A DNA stretch of 64,000 nucleotides. Source: Myxococcales bacterium. GTDB lineage: Bacteria > Myxococcota_A > UBA9160 > UBA4427. The stretch covers positions 43,754 to 107,753 of the forward strand of contig DUBZ01000041.1 in assembly GCA_012960035.1 (NCBI GenBank), written 5' to 3'. Shown here piece by piece: positions 7,323-16,214 of this stretch. The position numbers and the translations under genes are program-made. Below the pieces are notes generated by a model, which saw only the letters and a list, made by a program, of their open reading frames with translations, had not been told where the DNA came from and did not search any database. Within the stretch, counting starts at the first letter, position 1, and every line of letters starts with the position of its first letter.

Positions 7323-9179
7323 ATGGTCAATCTAGCCCGCAAACCCATGTCATTGCTCGCGCCCACGCTGCTCGTGGTCTTTGCTTGGGCATTCGTCTTT
7401 TCGGTTGGCGGCGCGTCGAGTCGCGTCATGCAGAGTTACCACGGGCTGCATCACAGCGCCTATGTCTACCAGATTGCGAACGGGCTGACGCCACCCACCA
7501 ATCCGTCGAGCCTCGAGATGCCGGCGAATTTTTATTGGCTCTGGCACGCGGCGCTTGCCTCCTGCATGGCGACCTTCGATGCGACGCCGTTTGAAATGAG
7601 TTTGGTGAGCAATGCCATCGGGCTCTCGGGGTTTTTGTGCGCCATGTGGTGGTTGCTTGGGGCGGTCATCAAGCGGCCGGGGTTGCGCCTCGCCGCCTGT
7701 GGTTTGCCCTTCTTTATTTTGAATCCGCTCGGCTTGATCCAGTTCGATCTTCGGCTTGCGAGTGTTTGGATCCCCGAAATTTTGAACGGAAGTAACGCGG
7801 TAGAAACCGGGCTCTTCGACCATCTGGTTGCGATCGCGCGCCATCATTCGTCGCTTCAGATGACCGACAACGGCCTGGCGCCGCTTTTTCCGCGCGTCGG
7901 TTTTTTCGAATCTGTGCAGCTCAGTGATCGCCCGGGGCACTTGATCAATAAGTTTTTGAACTTCAACAGCTTTCCACTTGCGCTCGCGCTGTTTGCGTCG
8001 GCGCATGGGCTGCTTCGCGGAGCCGGCAACCCGGTGGCTCGGGGCGTTGCGCTTGGCTTTGTGACCGGGTGCATGGCATTGGTGAGTCCGCTTCCGGTCG
8101 CGGCCTTCGGAATGACCGTCTTCGCGATGTTGCTTGTTTCCGGCGCGAAACTCGCCGGCCCGGCGGGTGGGGAGCCCCGCTTTCCATCGTCAGTGTTGTG
8201 GCCGGCCGCGGGGAGTGCGATTGGCGTCGTGTGCGCGCTCCCATTCATTTTGCCCGTGGCGTCTGCCTATCAAGGTTCCTTCGTGGTGCTCGGTCCTGGA
8301 ACAGGGCTCTTTCGTCATGCCGCCGCCCTCGGTTGGGCGCTGGTCCCGAGCATCATCGTCATGCTCTTTGGCTTCTGGCTGCGCCGCGAGTTGAGTGCCC
8401 ACGCAAAAGTCGATGCCCTGAGCGTTCTGTTTTACGCGTTGGCCGCCCTGTGCCTCGTGACCCCGAGTGAAGATCCGAATGAGTACAAGATTGTCTTGCT
8501 CTGCGCGCTTCCAGCTTCGCTGCTTGCAGTTGAAGTTGGGCGCCTGCTGTGGGCTCGTTATGGAGAAGGACGCGCGCGGGCGGTCGCGCTGCGGCGCACG
8601 TTCACCGCCGCTCTCGTCGTGATGTCGCTGCTGCCAGTTTCAATCATCGCCTTGCTGTATGTCGCTTCGCCCTGGGCCAGCGAAGAGCCGTTTCGATTCG
8701 AAGGCGAAGTGACCTCACTGGGGAATCAAAGTGATCCTAGAAGCCAAGAACTCGACGCGGCTTACACATGGTTGCGGTCTTCGACCCCGACCCGCGCCGC
8801 GGTGTTGGTTGAGCCGGTCGCCAAAGACGTGGATCGCGTTCCGGTGGTCGCCCAGCGTCGCGTTGTCGCGCAGCTGGCCTCGCCATTCACGCACTCGATC
8901 ACGCATCACGCAGCGCTGATCGACGCGGTACAACGCGTGGTGCGTGCCACATCACGCTGTCGTCTCGAGGAAGCCGACCTAGCCCCCTTGCGTGACATTG
9001 GGCTCGCTTGGGATGCAGACCCCTATGTCTTGATCGACCGAAGTGAAGGGGCGTCGGCGTGTCGCCCGCGAACGACGTCGATTCTCGACCTCGAATTCGT
9101 GAACACTTCTGTTGCCGTGTATCGCTTGACCGGGATTGCGCACGGCGTCAGTGGGGAGGGTTCTGCCCCTTCACGATGA
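7323..9179 (+). CDS. Large polytopic membrane protein, GT-C-like
   Basis: 618 aa from the ATG at 7323, which follows a clear AAGGAG four bases upstream; the longer track start at 7098 overlaps the divergent gene and is rejected. About ten to twelve membrane helices are visible. They follow an N-terminal helix (SLLAPTLLVVFAWAFVFSVGG) and a conserved-looking loop with YHGLHHSAYVYQIANG. The arrangement of a first helix, a large polar loop and many helices resembles GT-C glycosyltransferases that use lipid-linked sugars, but I see no decisive DxD-type motif. A soluble C-terminal part (after about residue 480) is Arg/Asp-rich. Function is not assigned beyond a likely envelope role. Confidence 0.7.
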   Translation: MVNLARKPMSLLAPTLLVVFAWAFVFSVGGASSRVMQSYHGLHHSAYVYQIANGLTPPTNPSSLEMPANFYWLWHAALASCMATFDATPFEMSLVSNAIGLSGFLCAMWWLLGAVIKRPGLRLAACGLPFFILNPLGLIQFDLRLASVWIPEILNGSNAVETGLFDHLVAIARHHSSLQMTDNGLAPLFPRVGFFESVQLSDRPGHLINKFLNFNSFPLALALFASAHGLLRGAGNPVARGVALGFVTGCMALVSPLPVAAFGMTVFAMLLVSGAKLAGPAGGEPRFPSSVLWPAAGSAIGVVCALPFILPVASAYQGSFVVLGPGTGLFRHAAALGWALVPSIIVMLFGFWLRRELSAHAKVDALSVLFYALAALCLVTPSEDPNEYKIVLLCALPASLLAVEVGRLLWARYGEGRARAVALRRTFTAALVVMSLLPVSIIALLYVASPWASEEPFRFEGEVTSLGNQSDPRSQELDAAYTWLRSSTPTRAAVLVEPVAKDVDRVPVVAQRRVVAQLASPFTHSITHHAALIDAVQRVVRATSRCRLEEADLAPLRDIGLAWDADPYVLIDRSEGASACRPRTTSILDLEFVNTSVAVYRLTGIAHGVSGEGSAPSR

Positions 9180-9276
9180 GATCGGCTTCCAGTTGTTCAG
9201 CGAGGAGTAAGATCCCGGGGTCGGCGCGGTCCGACAACAGATGTCCTTCGCACACGAGCCCCGCGCAGCACGCCAC
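9148..9276 (-). CDS. Possible 42-aa ORF, universal-stress-protein-like tail
   Basis: Just behind the outer-membrane-barrel gene, a GTG overlaps its stop (TAGTG on the minus strand) and opens 42 codons, ending in LAEQLEADLIVKGQNPPH. The stretch DPGILLLAEQLEADLIVKG resembles the conserved helix-strand of universal stress proteins (usually G-D-P-x-x-x-I-L-x-x-A-x-x-x-x-A-D-L-I-V-x-G). It overlaps the 3' end of the plus-strand membrane-protein gene by about 30 bp. It may be a relic of a fused or following USP gene rather than a working gene. Confidence 0.3.
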   Translation of the reverse strand: MACCAGLVCEGHLLSDRADPGILLLAEQLEADLIVKGQNPPH

Positions 9277-9875
9277 TAGAACCGATACAGCACACCGAGC
9301 CCAATCGAGACGTGGTCAAGGTCTTTCACATCGCCGACGGTCCACACGTAGGTGGCCTCGGCGGTCACAGCAATGTGATCGTTGTAGTAGAAGTCAACGC
9401 CCCCGCCCCCGCGAAACTGCCAGTCTGCGTTGCTCTGACTGATCGAGCTACTCCGGTCGCGATGCTTCACGATCGTTGCCGCGATTCCGAGGCCCCCGAG
9501 CACAAAGGGCTGAACCCGCCCGCCCAATGGATAGATGCGGGTATTTGCGCCGGTGCTGATGAGCTGCAGGTCCTGTCGTTCGTCGGGAAAAAAATCGTCG
9601 ATCCATTCGAACTCCAACTCAGCGGATACCCACTGATTGACCCGTTGGCCGACGCGGAAGTTGAACCCGGCCGTGTCCTCGGCGCCCGCCTTGCGATTGC
9701 TGCTGGGCCAGGCTTCTGCCACGTAGACCCCCGAAACCGAGACATAGGTTCCGGTGCGAGAAAAGTCGGAATTCGATTCGTCGTCCGGATCTTCCGCAGC
9801 CGCGGTCAGGGCGAGCCCGAACGTGGTGAGCATGGCAACCCATGTGGCCAGCAGCAGACTTCGAAGCGCGCGCAT
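9276..9875 (-). CDS. Outer-membrane beta-barrel protein (OmpA-like/porin-like fold)
   Basis: 199 aa from the ATG at 9875 (MRALRSLLLATW), which has a purine-rich AAGGGGA site upstream. A signal peptide ends near TAAA-ED (about residue 27). The rest alternates polar and aromatic residues in short strands (YVSVSGVYVAEAW, ADWQFRGGGGVDFYYNDHIAV). It closes with VSIGLGVLYRF, ending in Phe, the usual C-terminal signal for barrel insertion. Size suggests an eight-stranded barrel. No ligand can be inferred. Confidence 0.8.
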   Translation of the reverse strand: MRALRSLLLATWVAMLTTFGLALTAAAEDPDDESNSDFSRTGTYVSVSGVYVAEAWPSSNRKAGAEDTAGFNFRVGQRVNQWVSAELEFEWIDDFFPDERQDLQLISTGANTRIYPLGGRVQPFVLGGLGIAATIVKHRDRSSSISQSNADWQFRGGGGVDFYYNDHIAVTAEATYVWTVGDVKDLDHVSIGLGVLYRF

Positions 9876-10001
9876 CCGATCCCCTTCGGTAGTTCCCGCG
9901 CTCAGGCGGGCTTGAGAGTCACCTAACCCTACCACTTGAGAGCGCGGGCGTGTCGCGGAATCGTCGGTACTGAATGCAACCGGGCCGGCGAATTTGGGGC
10001 G

Positions 10002-10628
10002 CTAGCGTGCTGGCGCGCAGAGCAGCATTCGGGCAACGAAGGCTTGGATTCGTTCGACGAGGATGTCGGAAGAATCGTCTACTTCGCGATGGAGCCAGTC
10101 CGCGAGCTGAACCTGGTAGACGGCGCTCACCATCTTGACCAGGAGTTCCGGATCACCGTCTTCGAACACACCTTCGTCGATGCCGCGCTGGATCGTCTTG
10201 GCTTGCTCGCTCACGTTGGCGTGCCAGTGGTCGGGGGTCGGCTGCGGCATGTCTCCGGATCCGACCGCCCAGGCGTTGCCTTCGCGCAGGTGAATTCGCA
10301 GAAAGTCTGGGTTCGCGAGCAGGTATTCGACGGTCACCCGAACTCGATTCATCATGACCTTCAGCGGAGGCCCTTCTGAAACGGCGCTGGAGAGGGCCAT
10401 GACCTCGTCAATTCGCTGATTTCGAATCGCCGCAAAGAGTTCGACTTTGCCCGGAAATGTTGCGTACAGGGTCTTGAGCGAGATCCCCGCTTCGAGGGCG
10501 ACCTCGCCCATCCTCGCGTCCGCAAAGCCTTTTTTCGCGAAGACGGCCTCGGCGGCCTGGGTGATGACTTGCCGGTACATCTTGCGGCGCGCTTCGCGAA
10601 TGCGGTTATTGGGCGCTGACTTTGCCAT
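10002..10628 (-). CDS. TetR/AcrR-family transcriptional regulator
   Basis: 208 aa from the ATG at 10628 (MAKSAP), with a GGAG-like site upstream. The N-terminal helix-turn-helix is clear: a first helix leading to AAEAVFAKKGFADARMGEVALEAGISLKTLYATFPGK, shown here in its usual order of A-x-x-x-F-x-x-x-G-F, then the recognition helix GISLKTLYATF. The C-terminal ligand domain is diverged. An acyl-CoA ligase gene lies upstream on the same strand and a palindromic operator candidate sits between them. The regulator may control itself, the ligase, or both; the ligand could be an acyl-CoA, but that is only context. Confidence 0.88.
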   Translation of the reverse strand: MAKSAPNNRIREARRKMYRQVITQAAEAVFAKKGFADARMGEVALEAGISLKTLYATFPGKVELFAAIRNQRIDEVMALSSAVSEGPPLKVMMNRVRVTVEYLLANPDFLRIHLREGNAWAVGSGDMPQPTPDHWHANVSEQAKTIQRGIDEGVFEDGDPELLVKMVSAVYQVQLADWLHREVDDSSDILVERIQAFVARMLLCAPAR

Positions 10629-10727
10629 AGGGCTCCACTTCGACGCGGCCAAAAGGGGACGACCGTGGCCTGGACGCCATTATGCCTGCCGGCAAAATAA
10701 TTGCGGCTCGCGTTTAGAAAACCTCGC

Positions 10728-10762
10728 ATTCGTATTGGATAATTATTATTATCCATCCGAAT
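10728..10762. promoter_or_regulatory. Palindromic operator candidate upstream of tetR
   Basis: The core GGATAATTATTATTATCC (10737-10754) matches its own reverse complement at 16 of 18 positions. It is flanked by ATTCG (10728-10732) and CGAAT (10758-10762), an outer inverted pair nearly centred on the core. It is strikingly A+T-rich in G+C-rich DNA, about 110 bp before the tetR start. Autoregulation by the TetR protein is the simplest reading, but binding is inferred. Confidence 0.5.
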
Positions 10763-10879
10763 CGCCCGCTGGCTCCAGGTGTTTAAGTCCAACGCGGTGC
10801 CCAAACGTACTTCTGGAGCTTGTGGGCGATTGTTTTGTCTGAGGCGCGCGAGTCACGCCTGATTTTTATTTCGACGCTA

Positions 10880-12421
10880 TTACGGGTTGTCGGTTTCCGT
10901 CCGCGCCTTACGAAGGGCCGCGCGCCGCAGCTTCCCGGCGTCGTCGCGCAGGCGCTCGCGTACGAACTCGAATGTGCTCGGGATCTTGTAGTGGACAAGA
11001 TTTGAAGCCACGTGATCGCGAAGCGCAGCCGGCTCCAAGTCGTTCGCGCACTCGATGATCGCGTGGATCGCCTGCCCGAGGTCGTCGTCGGGTAAGCCGA
11101 TGATCGCGCTACTCGCGACGCCGACAAACGCGTCGAGTACCGCTTCGATTTCGGCCGGGTAGATGTTCCGTCCAGCGGACAAGATCATGTCGCTGCGACG
11201 GTCGCCCAGGTAGAGGTAACCGTCGGCGTCGAGGTAGCCCATGTCTCCGACCGACTCCCATCCGTCATCGGTCGTTTGTGCCTGTGCGCCGACGTACTGG
11301 TATGTCGAGCCGGGGCCGCCTGCGGGCATCATGTAGATCTCCCCCATGGTTCCGGCCGGGGCCTCGTGGCCGTCGTCATCCAAGATCTTGATCTTTGCCC
11401 CACCCACCGGTGTGCCGACGGAGCCAGGATGTTCAAGCCATTCACGGCCGGTGATGAAGGTGCCGCCGATGCGTTCGCTCGGACCAAAGGCTTCGTGCAT
11501 GACGTCGGCTCCCAACCAATCGATCCAATTTCGCATCAACCATGCAGGGCAGGGCGCGCCGCCCGTCATCACGAATTCGAGCGATGAGACGTCGAAGGCT
11601 TGGCGTTCTTCTGCGGGCAAGCGCCAGATGCGGTGCATCATCGTCGGCACCAAACCGAGGCGGTCGACACTGTGCTTTTCGACGAGTTCGAGTGTGCGAC
11701 GCGCGTCGAACCGTTCCATGCTGACCACCATGCAGCCGGCGAATAACGCCTGCCAAGCAGAACTCCACGGGGCCGCGTGATAAAGGGGACCGGGCACCAA
11801 CACTGCACGTTTGGCTTTGAATATGGCCGATGCGAAGTTCTCGTCATAGACGGCTGGGTTCGACGCCACGATCAGTTTTGGAAGACCCGTACTTCCACCC
11901 GACGCCATCGCACGTTCGTTGGGCGGGATCTGATCCGGAAGCGGAGCATCGGAGAGATCGTCGCTCGGCTCGAAGCCAACCGGGATGCAGGAGACACCGC
12001 TGTCGTCGCTGTCGGCGCCGATGATCAGCTTTGGTTGAGCACGTGCGACGATGGCGCGGCGCTCCGGGGCCGCAAGCCGATTTGAAACTGGATTCGGAAC
12101 CGCGCCCAATCGCCACACCGCGAGGCACGCGACAAAAAAATCGACACAGTTCGGGAGTGTGATCGTCGCCCGATCCCCGAAGCCGAGACCACGAGCGGCG
12201 TACGCACGCGCCAGCCGGTTCGCGGATTTGTCGAAGTCGCCGCGCGTCAGCGCACCGTCATCGCAGATGATCGCGGGCGCATCGGGGGCTGCGATTGCCA
12301 GGGCTTCCAATCGAGCCCCGTAACTTTGTTGAGCCAAGCGGTGACCTCGAAGCGGGTGGGCGGGTTTCCCGGGCGAGTCTATCGCGTCGCGCCCCGGGCG
12401 CTTTCGACGTGAGGCCGTCAC
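10880..12421 (-). CDS. AMP-forming acyl-CoA synthetase (class I adenylate-forming)
   Basis: 513 aa. The fold is clear throughout. There is an N-terminal ligase domain (TRGDFDKSANRLARAYAARG), a P-loop ASGGSTGLPKLIV, an A5-type region GGTFITG, and GWESVGDMGYLDADGYLYLGDR (the TGD-like and hinge motifs). NIYPAEIEAVL follows, with a C-terminal cap ending near KLRRAALR, which holds the Lys of the catalytic motif. It would activate a carboxylic acid to its acyl-AMP and then to the CoA thioester. The start is uncertain by a few tens of codons. The following tetR gene on the same strand suggests ligand-responsive control. The acid is not known. Confidence 0.9.
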   Translation of the reverse strand: MTASRRKRPGRDAIDSPGKPAHPLRGHRLAQQSYGARLEALAIAAPDAPAIICDDGALTRGDFDKSANRLARAYAARGLGFGDRATITLPNCVDFFVACLAVWRLGAVPNPVSNRLAAPERRAIVARAQPKLIIGADSDDSGVSCIPVGFEPSDDLSDAPLPDQIPPNERAMASGGSTGLPKLIVASNPAVYDENFASAIFKAKRAVLVPGPLYHAAPWSSAWQALFAGCMVVSMERFDARRTLELVEKHSVDRLGLVPTMMHRIWRLPAEERQAFDVSSLEFVMTGGAPCPAWLMRNWIDWLGADVMHEAFGPSERIGGTFITGREWLEHPGSVGTPVGGAKIKILDDDGHEAPAGTMGEIYMMPAGGPGSTYQYVGAQAQTTDDGWESVGDMGYLDADGYLYLGDRRSDMILSAGRNIYPAEIEAVLDAFVGVASSAIIGLPDDDLGQAIHAIIECANDLEPAALRDHVASNLVHYKIPSTFEFVRERLRDDAGKLRRAALRKARTETDNP

Positions 12422-12422
12422 C

Positions 12423-12545
12423 TCGCGTTCGGTGGCCGCGCATGGCTACAAGCTCATGGCTTACCAGGACGAGGACGAATTCGAAGCGACGATTGTCGCA
12501 GTGGCCCGCGACCTGGCCCGAGCCGGCTCCGACTTGGCGCGGTGA
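12423..12545 (+). pseudogene. Possible tail of a lost gene before hupE
   Basis: A plus-strand frame with no credible start reads HGYKLMAYQDEDEFEATIV and ends in RAGSDLAR at the TGA at 12543. Its acidic, helical composition is protein-like and unlike the antisense shadow of the ligase upstream. I do not recognise the family. It could be the 3' end of a deleted gene. The rest of the 12422-12718 gap shows nothing else. Confidence 0.3.
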
Positions 12546-12718
12546 ATCGCTGGATCGCCGGGCAACATTCGTGGTTACGACCAGATCAAGGCCGATCGCC
12601 CCGACGCTGCGGGGATCGAACGCGAAGCCCTGATTCCTGCATCGCGCGAGGGACGCGACCCGAAATAACTCGGACATCAAGCTTCGCTGCGGTTGTCCTA
12701 TGTTCTGCCGCCGTGAAG

Positions 12719-13951
12719 ATGACCCCTCGAAGAAACGTTGTGTCCCTTGCCGTTGCACTGATCGCAGCCGCCGGTTGCGTCTTCGCGACCCACGCCGCCG
12801 CCCACACCAAGAGCATTTCGTATTCGAGCTGGGTCTTCAGTGAAGACGGCGCGAGTGTTCGCGTGCGCGTCTCGCTACTCGAGCTTTCGCGACTGGGTGT
12901 CGTCATAAACGGCGAAATCGACGACGAGCAAGTCGGCGGTTACCTTGAGGATCGGCTGCGTTTGTTTTCGGGCGGTGAGCGCTGCGCTGCGGCGAACCCG
13001 GCAAAGCAGGTCGGTGCTCCCCAGGGTTGGGTGATCTTCGAATGGCAATCGAGCTGTGCGGTGTCGGGCGAGCAGGTAATCGAAAGCTCGATCCTGCTCG
13101 ATGCGGCGCCGAGCCACATTCACTTTGCGCGGGTGCACGCCAGCGACGCACCGATGCGCGAGCGCGTGCTCAGCGCGCGCGAACCGAGTTGGTCGGTTGA
13201 GGACGAATCGGGCGATGCATCGGGGCAAGCGCAGGCGGGTACGTCTGTCGCCGGCTACGTGCGGATCGGTGTCGAACACATCGGTTCCGGTTGGGATCAC
13301 CTCGCGTTCGTTTTTGCGCTGTTGCTTCTAGCGGGAAGCGCCCGTGAGGTTGCGCGCTTGGTCACGGGCTTCACCCTGGCGCATAGCGTCACCTTGGCGC
13401 TCGCGGTGTTGGGTGTGCTGAACCCCGAGCCCGCGCCGATCGAAGCGCTGATCGGATTCTCCATCGCGCTCGTGGCCGCAGAAAATACTTGGCTCATCGC
13501 GGGGCGCGGTTGGTCAATTCCTTCCGTCGCGGTTCTTGGACTGCTCGCGATGATGGGCTTGTCGCTCGCCGGCATGGGTCTCATTCCCTGGATGATCCTG
13601 TTCGGGATCGCGCTCTTCACGGCCTGTCACTTTGGCCTGCTCGCAACCGTGCAATCGCCCGCAAATCTCCGCGTGGCTGTCGCCTTCGCTTTCGGTTTGA
13701 TTCATGGGTTCGGTTTTGCGGGCGTTCTCGTCGAGATGTCGCTCCCGACCGACCGGTTGATCGCCGCTTTGTTCGGCTTCAACGTCGGCGTCGAGCTAGG
13801 ACAGTTGGCGGTCGTGGCTCTGGTTTGGCCGGCGCTCCGGTTGCTTGCGCGGCCTTCGACGGCGTGGGTTCACGGCTGGACTACCGAACTGGGCTCGGCT
13901 GCGGTGTGCGGGCTCGGGCTGTTTTGGTTCGTGACCCGCAGCTTCGCTTGA
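12719..13951 (+). CDS. HupE/UreJ-family membrane protein
   Basis: 410 aa from the ATG at 12719; the track start at 12542 adds a non-conserved, Arg-rich stretch without a signal peptide. A signal peptide ends near THAAAH. A soluble beta-rich extracytoplasmic domain (about residues 30-175) follows, then the HupE/UreJ_2 membrane domain. That domain begins with GVEHIGSGWDHLAFVFALLL, continues with GFTLAHSVTLALAVLG and a later LIHGFGFAGVLVEM, and has seven to eight helices. The conserved His and Asp residues in the first helix and GFT-AHS segment are present. Relatives are linked to nickel or other metal transport for hydrogenase and urease, but this large two-domain form is widespread and unassigned. 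No hydrogenase or urease gene is nearby. Confidence 0.82.
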   Translation: MTPRRNVVSLAVALIAAAGCVFATHAAAHTKSISYSSWVFSEDGASVRVRVSLLELSRLGVVINGEIDDEQVGGYLEDRLRLFSGGERCAAANPAKQVGAPQGWVIFEWQSSCAVSGEQVIESSILLDAAPSHIHFARVHASDAPMRERVLSAREPSWSVEDESGDASGQAQAGTSVAGYVRIGVEHIGSGWDHLAFVFALLLLAGSAREVARLVTGFTLAHSVTLALAVLGVLNPEPAPIEALIGFSIALVAAENTWLIAGRGWSIPSVAVLGLLAMMGLSLAGMGLIPWMILFGIALFTACHFGLLATVQSPANLRVAVAFAFGLIHGFGFAGVLVEMSLPTDRLIAALFGFNVGVELGQLAVVALVWPALRLLARPSTAWVHGWTTELGSAAVCGLGLFWFVTRSFA

Positions 13952-13983
13952 AAGTTTGAGCGGGATCGTTCAGCATTGCGTCC

Positions 13984-14619
13984 ATGTTGTTTTCCCGAAA
14001 GCCCGTTGAAATTCCGACCGCCGAAGAGGCCCTTCCTGGCCGAAGTGAACCCTTGCCCGTTGCCGGCGTCCACGCCGTAAACGGCAACCCGACCGTGCCC
14101 CCCTTCGAGGGGATGGAACAGTTGATCGTCGGGATGGGTTGCTTTTGGGGGGCCGAACGAAAATTTTGGGAAGCGCCCGGTGTCTTCTCGACCGCGGTGG
14201 GTTACGCGGCGGGCCCCACGCCGAACCCGACCTATGAAGAAGTCTGTTCCGGACGCACCGGGCACAACGAAGTGGTGCTCGTGGTCTATGACCCCAAGCT
14301 GACCAATATCGAGGCCATGCTCGCTGTCTTTTGGGAGTCGCATGACCCCACCCAAGGGATGCGTCAGGGCAACGATGCCGGCACGCAGTACCGCTCGGGG
14401 ATCTACGCGTTGAGTGCGACGGACCGCGCTGCAGCCGAGCACAGCCGCGACGTGTTCCAGAAGGTCGTGAGCGAAGCGGGTGGGCCAGAAATTACGACCG
14501 AAGTGTTGGACGCGCCGACGTTCTACTACGCCGAAGATTATCACCAGCAGTACTTGGCGAAGAATCCGAATGGGTACTGCGGCCTTGGCGGGACGGGTCT
14601 TTGTTATCCGCCGCAGTAG
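13984..14619 (+). CDS. msrA: Peptide-methionine (S)-S-oxide reductase MsrA
   Basis: 211 aa, close to E. coli MsrA in length and layout. An N-terminal extension leads to the catalytic [11 protein letters not shown] motif (Cys in about residue 53). [18 protein letters not shown] and [12 protein letters not shown] follow, then the second conserved block [20 protein letters not shown]. The C-terminus, [12 protein letters not shown], carries the recycling Cys, with another Cys a few residues later. It repairs oxidised methionine in proteins using thioredoxin. It stands alone between hupE and a minus-strand membrane-protein gene. Confidence 0.95.
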   Translation: MLFSRKPVEIPTAEEALPGRSEPLPVAGVHAVNGNPTVPPFEGMEQLIVGMGCFWGAERKFWEAPGVFSTAVGYAAGPTPNPTYEEVCSGRTGHNEVVLVVYDPKLTNIEAMLAVFWESHDPTQGMRQGNDAGTQYRSGIYALSATDRAAAEHSRDVFQKVVSEAGGPEITTEVLDAPTFYYAEDYHQQYLAKNPNGYCGLGGTGLCYPPQ

Positions 14620-14639
14620 TCCGCCCCGGAGTTCGCGCG

Positions 14640-16214
14640 TTACCAGAAGTAGTGATTACTCGACAAATGCGCGCGCACCGCGGCTTCGAGGTTCGCGTAA
14701 CGCTCGGCGCTCGCAACGCGCTTGACCCGTTGCATGGGGAGCGGCTCGGCGCCGCCATTGCCGTACGCAATGAACTCGCGATTGAAGGTCGCAGTGTTCG
14801 TGGAGCGAAGGTAGTTCCAGAGTTCAGGATCGCGGTCGTCGGTCAAACGAAACTGATGTCGTAGCCGGAAGAAGGCGTGAAACTCCAAACGGTTGACCAT
14901 GACTTGGGCTGCGCTGCCCGCGAGCAGCACCGCGATGACGCTCGCCGCCACGATGATGCGAAGCCAACCCGGTTCTAGCGTGCGAAGTCGATCGAATACG
15001 ATCAGCGCTGGAAGCGACACCACGGGAAGGCCAAAAAGTAAATAGCGCGCGCCGTAACTCGCTTCGCCGGTCCAGTAGGTGTAGTTGGCGTAGATAAAGA
15101 ACATGGTCAGAAAGAGGGCCCATGCCACGACGAGTTCGAAGCGATGACGCTTCCAGAACGCGCGCATCCCGAGAAGAGCGATCGCGAGCATGGGGAAGTG
15201 GATGAAGATGCTGAACCGGGGTGAGAACAAGTAAGCCGGCAGCGAATTGGCGAGACTTCCGCCGAAGAGATTGGTCTCGCGCTCGTAGCCCATGTTCGTG
15301 GGAGAGCCGAACTTCAAGTTGTTGATCCAAAGAAGCACTGCCAGAAGGATGAGCAGCGGAACGACGCCGCAGCGCACGTAAGTGGTGAAATTGTTGCGCA
15401 CGTTAGAAGTGAAGTGGGAGATCGGGTTGGCAGCTCCATCCCAATCCGCGAGCGCGATCGCGACACCGAAGATTGCGATGAAGGGAAGGAATGCCGTTTT
15501 TACGGCGCAGAGCAGGGCGAGGAAAATGACGCAACAGAGAAGCGTTCGAGGTTTCACCTTCGCGTCTTTTTTGGCTTCCTCGACGCATCGGACGAGATAC
15601 AGGAAGGCCGCCGAAAACAACAGCACCTGATAGATCTGAGACGACTGCGCCCTGGAGTAGTGCCAAAGATACGTCGAGTAGAGACAAGCGAGCACGAAGA
15701 CCGCGGCGGTCTCACGACGGGGTGTGAAGTGATTGGCGAGCTGATAGAGCACCGTCGCGAGCAGAAGCGTCAGCAGCAAATTGAAGCCATTAAACAGCTC
15801 GACGCGCCGAGTGATTTCGAACGGACCTGTAGGCTTGCCGAAGATCGAAGTGGGTGAGTCGGGAGGGCGGCCGCCGAAGATGAAGCGCTCGGCCGCGATC
15901 GGGATTGCGTAGATCCAGGTGTTCGCGATGCCGTATTTCGAATACCATTTCCCCGAGTTAGGGTTGAATACGAAGTACGGCGCACCCGGTGGCAAGCTTT
16001 CCGCGACACTCGCGCGCACTTCGAGGGTGCCTCGATAGACCAGAGACTCGGCTTCCATCTCCCATGCGATGACGTCGCCGTCGTACCGCACTGCCGGCAT
16101 CGAGAACAGGCTGACCACGAAGACCGCTCCGAGCAGGACCGCGAGTATGGAGTCGCGACCGGACGTCACTGGCGCGCTCCCCGGTGCACTTTCCGAATTG
16201 ACCGACTCGCTCAT
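14640..16214 (-). CDS. Polytopic membrane protein, probable GT-C-type glycosyltransferase
   Basis: 524 aa from the ATG at 16214 (MSESVNSES). The track extends far upstream, but that part is the antisense-like, Arg-rich shadow of the next gene. About ten to twelve membrane helices follow an N-terminal cytosolic tail. The first extracytoplasmic loop holds VRYDGDVIAWEMEAESL and GKWYSKYGIANTWIYAIPI, similar to dolichyl-phosphate-mannose-mannosyltransferase-like proteins. Mid-protein helices and a YWTGEASYGARYLLFGLPV loop are consistent. Its ATG overlaps the stop of the upstream lysoplasmalogenase-family gene (ATGA), so the two are translated together. The donor sugar and acceptor are unknown. Confidence 0.75.
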   Translation of the reverse strand: MSESVNSESAPGSAPVTSGRDSILAVLLGAVFVVSLFSMPAVRYDGDVIAWEMEAESLVYRGTLEVRASVAESLPPGAPYFVFNPNSGKWYSKYGIANTWIYAIPIAAERFIFGGRPPDSPTSIFGKPTGPFEITRRVELFNGFNLLLTLLLATVLYQLANHFTPRRETAAVFVLACLYSTYLWHYSRAQSSQIYQVLLFSAAFLYLVRCVEEAKKDAKVKPRTLLCCVIFLALLCAVKTAFLPFIAIFGVAIALADWDGAANPISHFTSNVRNNFTTYVRCGVVPLLILLAVLLWINNLKFGSPTNMGYERETNLFGGSLANSLPAYLFSPRFSIFIHFPMLAIALLGMRAFWKRHRFELVVAWALFLTMFFIYANYTYWTGEASYGARYLLFGLPVVSLPALIVFDRLRTLEPGWLRIIVAASVIAVLLAGSAAQVMVNRLEFHAFFRLRHQFRLTDDRDPELWNYLRSTNTATFNREFIAYGNGGAEPLPMQRVKRVASAERYANLEAAVRAHLSSNHYFW

